Origin: Bacillota bacterium
GTDB lineage: Bacteria; Bacillota; Clostridia; Christensenellales; Aristaeellaceae
NCBI GenBank assembly: GCA_023459275.1
Contig: JAEWVC010000030.1
Coordinates: 93,622 to 157,621, forward strand
Direction: 5' to 3'
Length of the DNA stretch: 64,000 bases
Shown: positions 49,996 to 59,047 of the stretch, one piece after another
How the letters are laid out: each line of letters starts with the position of its first letter
How positions within the stretch are numbered: the stretch's first letter is position 1
The notes under the pieces: model-generated
What the model saw: only the letters and a program-made list of their open reading frames with translations
What the model was told of the DNA's origin: nothing
Databases searched by the model: none
Program-made: the position numbers and the translations under genes

Positions 49996-51087
49996 TCACG
50001 CCATATAGAGCTTCAAATATCCCTCCGCGCACGCCTCAATGCTATATTTTTGCGCGAGTTGCAGGCTTCTTTGGGAAAAGGCTGCGCGAAGCTGCGGGTC
50101 GCGCGCCAAGCGTTCTATTGCCGCCGCCAGCCCGTCTTCGTCGCCCACGTCCACTAGCAGCCCGTTTCCCCTGTTCTCCACCACATCCACAACACCGCCG
50201 GCCTTCGTGGAAATGATAGGCAGCCCGGCCGCCATCGCCTCCAGGACGGATACGGGCAGGCCTTCGTAATCCGAGCTCATGAGGAATACCTGCGCCCTGT
50301 GAAGATGGTCTTCCACATCATCCGTAACGCCGCGCAAGTTTACACAGCCTTCCAACGCGAGCGATTTGCACCGGTCTTCCAGTTCGCGGCGGAGCCCGCC
50401 ATCGCCCAGAACAATGAGCCGGATATTGGCCTGCTTTTGATGCGCTCTGTGGAACGCGGCCAGCATCAAAGCATAGTTCTTTTCGGGGGATAGCCTGCCC
50501 ACCGCGATAAAGTCCACCATCCCCTGATCCCCGCCGGAATAGGGGGAGGTCCTTGCAAAACGCTGAATATCAATGCCGTTGTATATGCAGGGTATGCTTT
50601 CCTGCGGAAGATGGTAGACCTGGGAGATGGACTTCCTGCATACTTCCGAAATGGCCACGGGTTTCACCTTGCAATGGCGGAACGAGAAGGCAAGCACGTG
50701 GCGCACCATAGCATGCCTATTCTCCTTGTCCGCAAGGGAGTGAACCGTATAATACCGCAAAGGTGTGCCGTTCAAAAGCATGGGCAACAAAAGATACGGC
50801 ATCACCCGCAGGTGCGCGTGGATGACATCCGGCTTGAATTCCTTGATCGCACGGTACAGCTGGCAGATGACTCGCAAATCAATGCCTTTCTTTTTGGATA
50901 GATATTGTACATTCACCTCGTGCCGGCTTGCCAGTTCGTCGATAACCGTGTGCCTGCACGGATAGAGGGATAGCACCCTCACTTGGATTTGCTCATCCTT
51001 TACGTGCGCCGCGATCTCCACCGCCATCTTCTGGCCACCGCCCACATCCATTTCTGGCAGTACGGTCAGCACTTTTTTCATCGGCAT
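49996..51087 (-). CDS. Glycosyltransferase family 4
   Basis: 363 residues with the two-domain GT-B layout: DVGGGQKMAVEIAAHV near the start (acceptor side), VIHAHLRVMPYLL, AVGRLSPEKNYALMLAAF in the linker, and SSDYEGLPVSVLEAMAAGLP, which binds the nucleotide-sugar. It adds a sugar to the lipid-linked repeat unit. The start overlaps the upstream glycosyltransferase gene by 10 bases; the second Met (51081) is possible. Confidence 0.93.
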   Translation of the reverse strand: MPMKKVLTVLPEMDVGGGQKMAVEIAAHVKDEQIQVRVLSLYPCRHTVIDELASRHEVNVQYLSKKKGIDLRVICQLYRAIKEFKPDVIHAHLRVMPYLLLPMLLNGTPLRYYTVHSLADKENRHAMVRHVLAFSFRHCKVKPVAISEVCRKSISQVYHLPQESIPCIYNGIDIQRFARTSPYSGGDQGMVDFIAVGRLSPEKNYALMLAAFHRAHQKQANIRLIVLGDGGLRRELEDRCKSLALEGCVNLRGVTDDVEDHLHRAQVFLMSSDYEGLPVSVLEAMAAGLPIISTKAGGVVDVVENRGNGLLVDVGDEDGLAAAIERLARDPQLRAAFSQRSLQLAQKYSIEACAEGYLKLYMA

Positions 51088-52133
51088 GGCATAACCCCCA
51101 TAAAATCCAGGATCCCTCGCATGATTACATCAGGCTGGTATTTTTCCGCTTCCAAAAGACAACGCTTCTTCATTTCCTGGATTTCCCCGGGATTTTGGAC
51201 CGCATGGGCGATCAACTCCGCCAGCCGCTCCGGCCGGTGCCAATCGTAGCAGAATCCGGTTTCGCCTTCCGACAATATTTCTTTGTTATATTTCCAGTCG
51301 GTGGCAATGGTCGGCAGGCCCGCGCAAAAGCAATCCGTAAGCGTGCCGGGGAATCCCTCCCCCTGCCAGGTCGTGGGGAATAAATGGAGATAATAGCTTT
51401 TCAGCGTGGCCACACTGTCCTGATAAGGCACGCAGCCTTTGTATTCGACATCCGCGCCGCATTCCGCCAGGAGGCGCTTGAAATCCCCGGCGTATGCGTC
51501 TTCGATCGGGCCGTAAATATGGAGCCGTACCGTTCCTGTGCCAAGCTTTTGGTTGACTGCTACAACGGCCTTGATTGCTTCCGGAATGCCCTTTGCCTTT
51601 GTGACCCGGGAAAAGGTGCACAGCATGAAGGGAGCATGGTCGAAGCGGGGCAGTTCTTCAAGCGCCAGGATGCCGGAGTTCCTGAAGGTGGGAGAAACCT
51701 CGGCGTTTTTGATGCACAGTTTATGCAGATTTTCCTTTAGCGACGGCAGTTCCACCCAGTTCACTTCAAAAGCGTTCAGGTATTTCACCCATCGCGGGTG
51801 CTCTTCCACCAGCTGGTCCAGGCTCCCCCCGATGACCCGGTGATACAGCTTCCGGCGGAAGACCTTGTTGAGATAATACAAGAATGGCAAAAAAAACGTG
51901 AGCCCGTTTCGGGAAAGCAGTATGCAGATATGCGTACTGAGAAACATGCACTTGACCGCGCGGCTAAGGCAGGTGGCGGCGTGATGCTTATAGTCGTATG
52001 TATCGGTGCAAAACACCCCGCCCTCAGGCAGCGCTTTAATAAAAGCATCCCGCAATAGCCGCGTCGTCACTGTCTGCCCGTCGTACAGCTCAGCGCCGTC
52101 CGCCACCCGGCCGATGATTCCAATCCGCTTCAT
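51078..52133 (-). CDS. Glycosyltransferase family 4
   Basis: 351 residues, GT-B type. The C-terminal donor domain has FSRVTKAKGIPEAIKAVVAV, then PTTWQGEGFPGTLTDCFCAG, the GT4 E-x7-E-like region with the first acidic residue in GEGFP. The N-terminal domain is less typical. Likely a repeat-unit assembly enzyme. It overlaps genes on both sides by a few bases. Confidence 0.9.
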   Translation of the reverse strand: MKRIGIIGRVADGAELYDGQTVTTRLLRDAFIKALPEGGVFCTDTYDYKHHAATCLSRAVKCMFLSTHICILLSRNGLTFFLPFLYYLNKVFRRKLYHRVIGGSLDQLVEEHPRWVKYLNAFEVNWVELPSLKENLHKLCIKNAEVSPTFRNSGILALEELPRFDHAPFMLCTFSRVTKAKGIPEAIKAVVAVNQKLGTGTVRLHIYGPIEDAYAGDFKRLLAECGADVEYKGCVPYQDSVATLKSYYLHLFPTTWQGEGFPGTLTDCFCAGLPTIATDWKYNKEILSEGETGFCYDWHRPERLAELIAHAVQNPGEIQEMKKRCLLEAEKYQPDVIMRGILDFMGVMPCR

Positions 52134-52987
52134 CTTTCAATCTCCAGCAAACCGCCAAGCTGTGCGTCATACCCAGGCGGGTCCAGAGGCATCATGCCCG
52201 CCGCGGGCGTAAGCGTTATTTCGGAAAAATAAATCCTTCCCTCGATCGAGAACAGGTCAATCCTGGCAAACTTGAAATCGGAAGACAACCGCCTGCATAC
52301 ATCCAGCATCTCCGGGACATTTTCAGGCATTGCGATCGGGATATCCAGCGCCGGATAATCCATGCGGTGAAAAGGCGCGACCGAACCGTCAAAATGAAAG
52401 AATCCGATCTTTAAATCCACATGCATAAGCCCTTGGGAAATGTAAAGATACCTGGGCTCCCCATGAAAGCAAAAGAATTTGTAATCCAGTATTTTGTCAC
52501 CGAGATATTTTTCGCAAATGATCTTCCGGGGAATGTGCTTGTAATGCAGTTCGGCATTATTCAGATAGAAGTCTTCCTTCAGCCACCTGTTCAGTTTTTT
52601 CGCCGTCTGCCGGATATCCAGGCTTTTTTTGTCGCCGCAGATGATGTTATAGGTGCATCCATGGTTGCACTTTATGGCGAACTGATTGGGCAGAGAATCC
52701 CAGGGAATCTCCTCCGCGCGGTCCCAGACGCCAATCAGGTCATTGAGATATGTCCCGCAGCCTTTTTCCTGAACATATTCGCGAACAGCGTACTTGTCGG
52801 CGCAAATTGCAGCCAGCGGGTTCTTTGGAAGCTCATAAAGCTTGAGATACTGGATTTTTTCATTGAATGTTTGGGGATGCAGAAGGTTCGCGCGCTTATG
52901 CATGATCTTCCGGTACATGATTTTTGACGCGGCCACCGGCGACACCCGGCAAACTGTCCTGCGCATTTGCCTGAGCATGGGGTTCAT
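52130..52987 (-). CDS. TupA-like ATP-grasp protein
   Basis: 285 residues. FNEKIQYLKLYELPKNPLAA, ADKYAVREYV, FAIKCNHGCTYNIIC, and EKYLGDKILDYKFFCFHGEP, then FKFARIDLFSIEGRIYFSEI, match the TupA ATP-grasp family (PF14305), named for teichuronopeptide synthesis in Bacillus. ATP-grasp enzymes form amide or ester bonds, so this one may attach an amino acid or similar group to an acidic sugar, which would fit the Ugd gene. It could also act as a glycosyltransferase-like partner. It overlaps neighbours by four bases. Confidence 0.88.
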   Translation of the reverse strand: MNPMLRQMRRTVCRVSPVAASKIMYRKIMHKRANLLHPQTFNEKIQYLKLYELPKNPLAAICADKYAVREYVQEKGCGTYLNDLIGVWDRAEEIPWDSLPNQFAIKCNHGCTYNIICGDKKSLDIRQTAKKLNRWLKEDFYLNNAELHYKHIPRKIICEKYLGDKILDYKFFCFHGEPRYLYISQGLMHVDLKIGFFHFDGSVAPFHRMDYPALDIPIAMPENVPEMLDVCRRLSSDFKFARIDLFSIEGRIYFSEITLTPAAGMMPLDPPGYDAQLGGLLEIER

Positions 52988-53892
52988 TCCATTTTCCCTC
53001 CCATATACCGTTTTGCTTCCTTAAAACAGTCTGCAGGAGACGAAACGAACGCCTTCAAAGCATACGGGATAGCCCTTAGTAACTGTTTCCCGCGGGCGCA
53101 GGCAAACGCGCACACACAGTAATAGCGAAAGTCCACATAACGGTTTTCCTCCGGGGAAAGGATGTCCTTGTACCGCTTCATCAGCAGATAGATCTCTGTC
53201 TGCGCTTCAACGAACTGCCTTCCCACCGATACCCTCTCGCCCTTGTGCAGGTATTGGACCACATGGCACCCGGGCATGTACCCGATCTTCAAGCCCGCTT
53301 CAATGCAGCGCAGCATGAGGATAAAATCCTGCCCCCGCTTCACCTCCCCGAACCCCTCGGTGCGCGCAAGCACTTCCCGCCGGATCATATAGATGGAGGT
53401 GGGAGCGATGGCATAGGTGATATGCGCGCGCAAAAGGCCTTCCCTTGTGAATTCCTTGACGCGGTCCATCCTCCTAAGTTCCACCAGCCGATCATTCTCA
53501 TCATTCCATTGAACGTCCTGGAAGGACATGTCCAGATGACGCTCCTGCATAAACTGAAGCTGCGTTTCGATCTTGTCGGGCAGGAAACGGTCGTCATCGT
53601 CCAGAAACGACACATATTCCCCGGTGCAATGGCGTATGCCAAGATTCCGTGCCGCGCCGCCCCCGGTTGCGCCGTCTGTATTAATATACCTGACACGGTC
53701 ATCCTTCAGGTAGGGCGCTATCCGCTCCCATGTCTCCTTTTGATATTCCGAGCCGGGAATGTTGTCATCCACCAGGATTACTTCTATCTCGGGGTAGGTT
53801 TGCGCAAGGATCGAGTCCAACGCGCGGGTGATATACCCGCTTCGTTTATACGTTGGCGTGATCACGCTTACCAAGGGCTGCCCCATCTCCAC
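52984..53892 (-). CDS. Glycosyltransferase family 2
   Basis: 302 residues. SVITPTYKRSGYITRALDSI (nucleotide-binding start), EVILVDDN, ARNLGIRHCTGEYVSFLDDDD with the DxD-type metal site, and a later KRGQDFILMLRC acidic region. Classic GT-A fold. It transfers one sugar of the repeat unit from a nucleotide donor. It starts 10 bases after gmhA. Confidence 0.93.
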   Translation of the reverse strand: MEMGQPLVSVITPTYKRSGYITRALDSILAQTYPEIEVILVDDNIPGSEYQKETWERIAPYLKDDRVRYINTDGATGGGAARNLGIRHCTGEYVSFLDDDDRFLPDKIETQLQFMQERHLDMSFQDVQWNDENDRLVELRRMDRVKEFTREGLLRAHITYAIAPTSIYMIRREVLARTEGFGEVKRGQDFILMLRCIEAGLKIGYMPGCHVVQYLHKGERVSVGRQFVEAQTEIYLLMKRYKDILSPEENRYVDFRYYCVCAFACARGKQLLRAIPYALKAFVSSPADCFKEAKRYMGGKME

Positions 53893-53901
53893 ACGGCTCC
53901 T

Positions 53902-54477
53902 TTACAGATTATCCCCCAGCACCCGCATCATCATATGGTCAAACATCATATGGAGGTCTTCGGCGATCTGCATATCGTCAACCGGGACATGCATGGAATA
54001 ATCCGACATTTCCTTCAGCTTCCCGCCCGAATAGCCGGTAACACCGATCACTTTGGCGCCTTCCCGCTTTGCATACGCTGCGGCCTTTACGACATTTTTG
54101 GAATTCCCGCTGCCGGAAATGGCAATAACCAAGTCCTCGGGCTTTAGGACGCCCTGAAGCTGGAACAGGAATACGTCCTCATAGCTGATATCGTTGGCGA
54201 TCGCCATAACGATGGGGGTATTATCGCTCAGGCAGCGAAGGTCAAACTTTTTGCCGCCAACCTTCTCGGATATCCCTTTGCTGAAGTCGCATACAAAATG
54301 GCTGGCAGTTGCCGCGCTGCCGCCGTTGCCCATCACCCAGATGGTGGCGCCGCGGTCCCTCGCGTCCGTGACCGCATTCATCGCCTTATTGATGGCCTCC
54401 ACATCCAGCTTTTTCACCGTGTCGGTCTCCCGGTCAAAGTAAGCGCAGATGTCCTTTTGAAAATCCCGCACCTTCAA
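53902..54477 (-). CDS. gmhA: Sedoheptulose-7-phosphate isomerase
   Basis: 191 residues, SIS-domain protein. IWVMGNGGSAATASHFVCDF (phosphosugar-binding) and AISGSGNSKNVVKAAAYAKR match GmhA. It converts sedoheptulose 7-phosphate into D-glycero-D-manno-heptose 7-phosphate, the first step of activated heptose synthesis. The genes for the three following steps (hddA, gmhB, hddC) are in the same operon, which supports the call over a generic SIS protein. It overlaps galE by four bases. Confidence 0.92.
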   Translation of the reverse strand: MKVRDFQKDICAYFDRETDTVKKLDVEAINKAMNAVTDARDRGATIWVMGNGGSAATASHFVCDFSKGISEKVGGKKFDLRCLSDNTPIVMAIANDISYEDVFLFQLQGVLKPEDLVIAISGSGNSKNVVKAAAYAKREGAKVIGVTGYSGGKLKEMSDYSMHVPVDDMQIAEDLHMMFDHMMMRVLGDNL

Positions 54478-55445
54478 TACCTCCTATTCATTTCCCAATT
54501 CCAGGCGTCGCCCAGAATCTCTTCGATGCCGCTATGCTCAGGCTGCCAGTTCAGCAGCCGTTTTGCCTTTCTGCTGGATGCCACCAGAATGGCGGGATCG
54601 CCTTCCCGGCGTTCCGCCAGCCGGTAGGGCACATTCCTTCCTGTAACCTTCCTCAGCGCCCCAATCATCTCCAGCACCGTAAAGCCTTTGTTGCTGCCAA
54701 GGTTGAAGAAGTCGGAGCAGTTGTTTTCCATGATGTATTTCAAACCCAGATAATGGGCCTGGGCCAAATCCAGCACGTGGACAAAGTCGCGGATGCAGCT
54801 GCCATCCCTGGTATCGTAATCCGTGCCGAACACGAAAAAGGGCTTTTTGCTGACCGTTGCCCGGATCATTGTGGGTATGAGATGCGTCTCTGGATCATGC
54901 GCCTCGCCGATTATGGCGTCCTTGGCGTCGCCGGCTGCGCAGAAATAACGGAAAGCGCAGTAGCGCAGGCCATAGGCATGCTCATAATCCGCCAGCATCT
55001 TTTCACCGATGAGCTTGGTCGTTCCGTACGGGTTGATGGGCTCCTGCGGGTGGCCCTCATCCATAGGCGCATACTTGGGCTCGCCGAAGGTGGCGGCGGA
55101 GGAGGAAAAGACGAAATACTTTATGCCGTGCTCCACACAGGCATCCAGCAAAGTCTGCATATGGGCGACGTTGTTCCTGTAATAACGTGCCGGACGGCTC
55201 ACCGAATCCGGAACGGAGGCGAACGCGGCAAAATGGATCACCGCGTCAAAGCCTTCCTCTGCCATCAGCTTATCCAGCAGCTTCGCATCGCCAAAACTCC
55301 CTTGTACAAGGCGGCCCCACAGAACCGCCTGGGTATGGCCGTCGCTCAGGTCGTCCAAGGTAACGGTTTCAATCCCCAGCTCGGACAAGAGCCTGTTGGT
55401 ATGGCTGCCGATGTACCCGGCCCCGCCCGTAATCAGAACCTTCAT
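54474..55445 (-). CDS. galE: UDP-glucose 4-epimerase
   Basis: 323 residues. GGAGYIGS at 7-14 (NAD binding), the catalytic Ser near 114-116 (SSSAATFG), and Y140-x-x-x-K144 in NPYGTTK. Extended SDR fold; RDGSCIRDFVHVLDLAQAH is typical of GalE. It supplies UDP-galactose, or another 4-epimer, for capsule synthesis. The start overlaps the gmhB stop by one base. Confidence 0.92.
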   Translation of the reverse strand: MKVLITGGAGYIGSHTNRLLSELGIETVTLDDLSDGHTQAVLWGRLVQGSFGDAKLLDKLMAEEGFDAVIHFAAFASVPDSVSRPARYYRNNVAHMQTLLDACVEHGIKYFVFSSSAATFGEPKYAPMDEGHPQEPINPYGTTKLIGEKMLADYEHAYGLRYCAFRYFCAAGDAKDAIIGEAHDPETHLIPTMIRATVSKKPFFVFGTDYDTRDGSCIRDFVHVLDLAQAHYLGLKYIMENNCSDFFNLGSNKGFTVLEMIGALRKVTGRNVPYRLAERREGDPAILVASSRKAKRLLNWQPEHSGIEEILGDAWNWEMNRRY

Positions 55446-55927
55446 TATGTTCCCTCCAAGATTGTTTTGACGGCGGCGGGCAAATCGGCGGTTTGGATCG
55501 TCCTGGACCCGTAGCGCCTTCCGGCCTCAATATCGCTTGGGCTGTCCCCCACCGTCCATGAATGCAGCCTGTCGATTTCATACTCCTGTTCCGCGGACAG
55601 GAACAAGCCGATTTCAGGCTTTCGGCAGCGGCAGCAACCATCTTCGTGGGGGCAGACATACACACCGTCCACATGGGCGCCATGCCTGGCCAATTCCTCG
55701 CGCATATAGTTGTGGATATCCTCCACCTCCAAGGAGCTGACAAGGCCCCGGGCAATGCCGCGCTGGTTGGTGACCACAAGCACCAGGAATCCGGCTTCGT
55801 TGAGTTCGCGGACCGCCCCGGGGACGCCGGGCAAAAGAATGAACTCGCTTCTGTGCTTCACATAGTCATGGGGTGCCGCTTTTACATTGATCAACCCATC
55901 CCTGTCCAAAAAGACAGCCCTATGCAA
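55445..55927 (-). CDS. gmhB: D-glycero-D-manno-heptose 1,7-bisphosphate 7-phosphatase
   Basis: 160 residues, HAD phosphatase. FLDRDGLIN (D8, D10 catalytic), VVTNQRGIARG, CPHEDGCCRCRKPEIGLF (zinc-binding Cys cluster typical of GmhB) and VGDSPSDIEAG. It removes the 7-phosphate after HddA. No ATG is available: TTG at 55927 with AGGTGG upstream is the best start, and it lies inside the end of hddA (overlap 8 bases). The length is normal for the family. Confidence 0.9.
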   Translation of the reverse strand: MHRAVFLDRDGLINVKAAPHDYVKHRSEFILLPGVPGAVRELNEAGFLVLVVTNQRGIARGLVSSLEVEDIHNYMREELARHGAHVDGVYVCPHEDGCCRCRKPEIGLFLSAEQEYEIDRLHSWTVGDSPSDIEAGRRYGSRTIQTADLPAAVKTILEGT

Positions 55928-56897
55928 AATACACCACCTGGCTTCCGTACATATCGATGCCAAAATCCGTCTGCTTGAGCCCGAGGGCATCGCGCACCGC
56001 CTGCTGGCGCTCCTCATCGCAATAAAACAAGAGGAACCCGCCACCGCCTGCGCCCAGTAGTTTGCCGCCCTTGGCCCCCGCCGCCAACGCTTTTTCATAA
56101 AGGGCATTGATCTCGTCGTTGGAAATCGTGCCGGCCAGCGAACGCTTCTTTTCCCAACCCTGCTGAAGCGCTCTGGCAAAGCCGTCGTTGAATCCGGTTT
56201 CCGACATATCGCGGTACATGGCGCAAGCCTGGTTTTTCATAAAATCCAGGGTCTCCAGCTTGGAGCTCGTGTTCTTTTTCTGCTCCTTCAGTACGCCGTC
56301 CGCGCTTCTAGTAATGCCCGTATAGAACATCATCAGTTTTCTTTCCATGTTCCGGTAATCGCTCTCGTGCAGGGGTATCTTGTTGTAGCGCACGGTTTCA
56401 TCGGGCAGGAACTCAAAAAAGCTCAGTCCGCCGTATGCGGCCGCATACTGATCTTGTTTGCCGATGGGATGTTTCAGCACGCCGATTTCGATTTCGCAAG
56501 CCAACTCCGCAAGCTGGCTTGCGGATAGGCGCCTTCCCGTATAGGTGAACAGCGCGTTGAGCACACCCACCGTAAAGCTGCTGGAGGAACCCAGACCCGT
56601 GCCGGAGGGGATGTCTGCAACGGAAGTGATTTCTATATTTCCAGTAATGCCGGCCATTTTGAGGCATTCCCGCACCAATTCATGGCGCAGTTCGTTTATG
56701 TCCGAGACGATCTCGGTGCAGGAATAGCTGACGCGGACCGCGTTGTCGAATTTTCTGTTTACGGTAATATAAATATATTTGTTGATCGCGGTGCTGACCA
56801 CCGCTCCGCCGTTCACGCGGTAGTAATCGCAAATATCCGTACCGCCGCCCGTGAAGCTCACCCGCAGAGGAGTCCTTGTAATAATCATTTCTTCCAC
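55920..56897 (-). CDS. hddA: D-glycero-alpha-D-manno-heptose 7-phosphate kinase
   Basis: 325 residues, GHMP kinase. TRTPLRVSFTGGGTDICDYY at the N-terminus, the ATP loop PSGTGLGSSSSFTVGVLNAL (97-107 core), and KGGKLLGAGGGGFLLFY near the C-terminus. It phosphorylates heptose 7-phosphate at C1 in the GDP-heptose branch. The companion nucleotidyltransferase is of the HddC type, which separates it from the bifunctional HldE of the ADP-heptose branch. Confidence 0.92.
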   Translation of the reverse strand: MEEMIITRTPLRVSFTGGGTDICDYYRVNGGAVVSTAINKYIYITVNRKFDNAVRVSYSCTEIVSDINELRHELVRECLKMAGITGNIEITSVADIPSGTGLGSSSSFTVGVLNALFTYTGRRLSASQLAELACEIEIGVLKHPIGKQDQYAAAYGGLSFFEFLPDETVRYNKIPLHESDYRNMERKLMMFYTGITRSADGVLKEQKKNTSSKLETLDFMKNQACAMYRDMSETGFNDGFARALQQGWEKKRSLAGTISNDEINALYEKALAAGAKGGKLLGAGGGGFLLFYCDEERQQAVRDALGLKQTDFGIDMYGSQVVYFA

Positions 56898-57583
56898 TCC
56901 TTCTGTGCCTTTTGATAATTGTCCGGTGTCCCTATATCGATCAAGTAGCCGCTTGTTTCCCAGCCATACATACTTCCCGCAAGGCCGGGCAGCACATCCT
57001 TGCCAAAATCGATAAAACCCGTGTCGGGGAACCGGTCGAACAGCCCCTGGCCGGCAATGTAGATGCCCGCGTTTGCCAGGTTGCCCTTGGGAATCACCGG
57101 TTTTTCCGTAAAGCTAACGATCCTTGAGCCTGCGTCCAATTCCGCAATGCCGCACTGCTCCGGGTTGCCGGAGCGGAAAAGTGCCATGGTTAGTACGCCG
57201 GCTACAGATTTGTGGTACGCAAGCATGGCGGACAGATTGATGTTGGTCAGGTTATCTGCATAGCATATAAAAAATGCCTTGTCCGGGCCGACGAAATCCC
57301 TGTTCGCCTTTACGGTCCCTCCACTTCCCAAAAGCACGGACTCATGAAATTCCGTCACACAAAGGCCGGTACGCCGCGCATTATATTCGTGAATATAAGC
57401 CCGGACAAGGTCGGGCAGATAGTGGGTGTTGACCAGCGCCTCCGATATGCCGTGGGCGGACAGCAGGTCAAACCACCATCCAAGCAGCGGCTTTCCCTGA
57501 ATGGGGACCATGCATTTGGGGATGGTGTCGGTCAGAGGGCGAAGGCGGGTCCCAAACCCGGCCGCAAGCAGGAAAGCTTTCAT
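56885..57583 (-). CDS. hddC: D-glycero-alpha-D-manno-heptose 1-phosphate guanylyltransferase
   Basis: 232 residues, nucleotidyltransferase (GT-A fold). LAAGFGTRLRPLTDTIPKCM (residues 6-25) is the NTP loop, followed by LLGSGGTVK, ICYADNLTNIN (metal Asp) and FTEKPVIPKGNLANAGIYI. In the context of gmhA/hddA/gmhB, GDP-heptose is the expected product; sequence alone would also allow a mannose-1-phosphate guanylyltransferase or related enzyme. It overlaps the sugar transferase gene by four bases. Confidence 0.88.
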   Translation of the reverse strand: MKAFLLAAGFGTRLRPLTDTIPKCMVPIQGKPLLGWWFDLLSAHGISEALVNTHYLPDLVRAYIHEYNARRTGLCVTEFHESVLLGSGGTVKANRDFVGPDKAFFICYADNLTNINLSAMLAYHKSVAGVLTMALFRSGNPEQCGIAELDAGSRIVSFTEKPVIPKGNLANAGIYIAGQGLFDRFPDTGFIDFGKDVLPGLAGSMYGWETSGYLIDIGTPDNYQKAQKEWKK

Positions 57584-58296
57584 CTTGCACCCTTCCTGTC
57601 AAGAATGACAAAAACAGTCTTCAGAAGGATCCGCAGATCCAGCCGTAGGCACCGGTGCCCGGCATAATACAGCTCCAACTGCTGGCGCCTTCCGCTTTCA
57701 TAGGTGCAGTCGCTGCGGCCATTGACCTGCCAGTATCCCGTAAGCCCCGGCTTGATGCACAGAATGGCTTCGCTGTCGCGTCCGAAATGCGTGGATTCTT
57801 CCTGCGTCATGGGCCGCGGTCCCACAAAGGACATATCCCCCTTGAGGATGGAAAAAAGCTGCGGCAGCTCGTCAATGCTCAGTTTGCGAATGATGCGCCC
57901 GCACCGGGTGATCCTGGGGTCATTGTCGATTTTGACCTCCCTACGGTACTGGAGGATCTGCTCACGGCTCAGCCAGCGTTCCAGATTGTCCGCGTCTACT
58001 TTCATACTGCGGAATTTGTACATCTTGTAGGTGCAGCCGCATTTGCCCGTACATAGCCTTTTGTGAATGACCGGCCCCCCATCCTCCGCCTTGATGCAGG
58101 CGGCGACACACAGCATGAGCGGTGACAGGAGGATCATCGAAAGCAGGGAAAAAACGAGATCAAAGGCCCTTTTCAGCACAAGATAGGCAGTTCCTGATAC
58201 GGAAACAGGGAGAAATTCCTCGGAATAATACGCCGCCGGGCCGTCTGCGGGATGAACGGCCACGGACAGCCCTTCCGATGCGGCATCCGCCTTCAT
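57580..58296 (-). CDS. Undecaprenyl-phosphate sugar phosphotransferase (initiating transferase)
   Basis: 238 residues. One membrane segment at about 42-62 (LVFSLLSMILLSPLMLCVAA), then the bacterial sugar transferase core: KMYKFRSMKVDAD, LSIDELPQLFSILKGDMSFV, GPRPMTQEE, KPGLTGYWQVNGRSDCTYE. It starts the repeat unit by moving a sugar phosphate to undecaprenyl phosphate. The N-terminal domain is short, as in the Gram-positive (CpsE C-terminal-half) form. First biosynthetic gene after the regulatory cpsB/C/D set. Confidence 0.93.
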   Translation of the reverse strand: MKADAASEGLSVAVHPADGPAAYYSEEFLPVSVSGTAYLVLKRAFDLVFSLLSMILLSPLMLCVAACIKAEDGGPVIHKRLCTGKCGCTYKMYKFRSMKVDADNLERWLSREQILQYRREVKIDNDPRITRCGRIIRKLSIDELPQLFSILKGDMSFVGPRPMTQEESTHFGRDSEAILCIKPGLTGYWQVNGRSDCTYESGRRQQLELYYAGHRCLRLDLRILLKTVFVILDRKGAR

Positions 58297-58324
58297 AGCC
58301 TTCCTCCTTTGTTGTGTGATCTGA

Positions 58325-59047
58325 CTACGGTTTTGTTATGCTGCCATCGCCGAATCTTGTCAGCGCCCCGGCATATCCGGCGCCATACCGGTCTTCCAGC
58401 ATCCGGTATGCAACCCGCATATGTATGCCGCGCATATGCGTGTCGTGCGCATCTGTTGCGACCAGGTCAACAGCCTCCCGGTCAAAGAGAAAACTGCAAA
58501 ACCGGCTTACAAGCATCCCTTTCCTGCCGGTCACCGCCGAACAGTTTACCTGGTATCTGATATCCAGCATGCTTTTGAGCGCAGCCGCCCTTTGCGGGTT
58601 CAGGACAAGGCAATGGTACCGTTCAACGTGGGCCAGTATGGGCACGAATCCACCCCGGAGCAGGGCTTGGGCGGCATCCTTAATCTCATCAAAGCGTACC
58701 CACCGGGGAAACTCGATGAGCGCAAGCTCCGTACCGGCAATTGTAGGCACCTTTTTCTCACGCAGCAGCCTGAAAGATAAATCAGTGTAGTAAATCTCCG
58801 CTCCCGAAACAATTTGGATCGGGATGGATGCTTTTGCGCAAAAGGCCTTTGCTTGGTCAAGCCTGTCCTCGTACAGTTCCAAATTGAAATCCTTCGTTTC
58901 CGGCATTACGTGCGGCGTTGCTGCGATAACACCAACGCCGTCGGCGTCAGCCATCCGAAGCATGGCATATGTGCCCTCCAGGTCCCCGGGGCCATCGTCC
59001 AGGCCCCAAAGCAAATGCTGATGCAGATCGATAAAACGCTCTGTCAT
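58325..59047 (-). CDS. CpsB/CapC-type tyrosine-protein phosphatase (PHP domain)
   Basis: 240 residues. The metal-binding start IDLHQHLLWGLDDGP (H9, H11), AATPHVMP, VSGAEIYY, ILAHVERY and a final ATDAHDT are PHP-domain signatures of manganese-dependent CpsB/YwqE phosphatases. It removes phosphate from the CpsD kinase Tyr cluster. The second motif residue is Gln (HQH), where many homologues have Cys (HCH). It overlaps the kinase gene by four bases. Confidence 0.93.
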   Translation of the reverse strand: MTERFIDLHQHLLWGLDDGPGDLEGTYAMLRMADADGVGVIAATPHVMPETKDFNLELYEDRLDQAKAFCAKASIPIQIVSGAEIYYTDLSFRLLREKKVPTIAGTELALIEFPRWVRFDEIKDAAQALLRGGFVPILAHVERYHCLVLNPQRAAALKSMLDIRYQVNCSAVTGRKGMLVSRFCSFLFDREAVDLVATDAHDTHMRGIHMRVAYRMLEDRYGAGYAGALTRFGDGSITKP

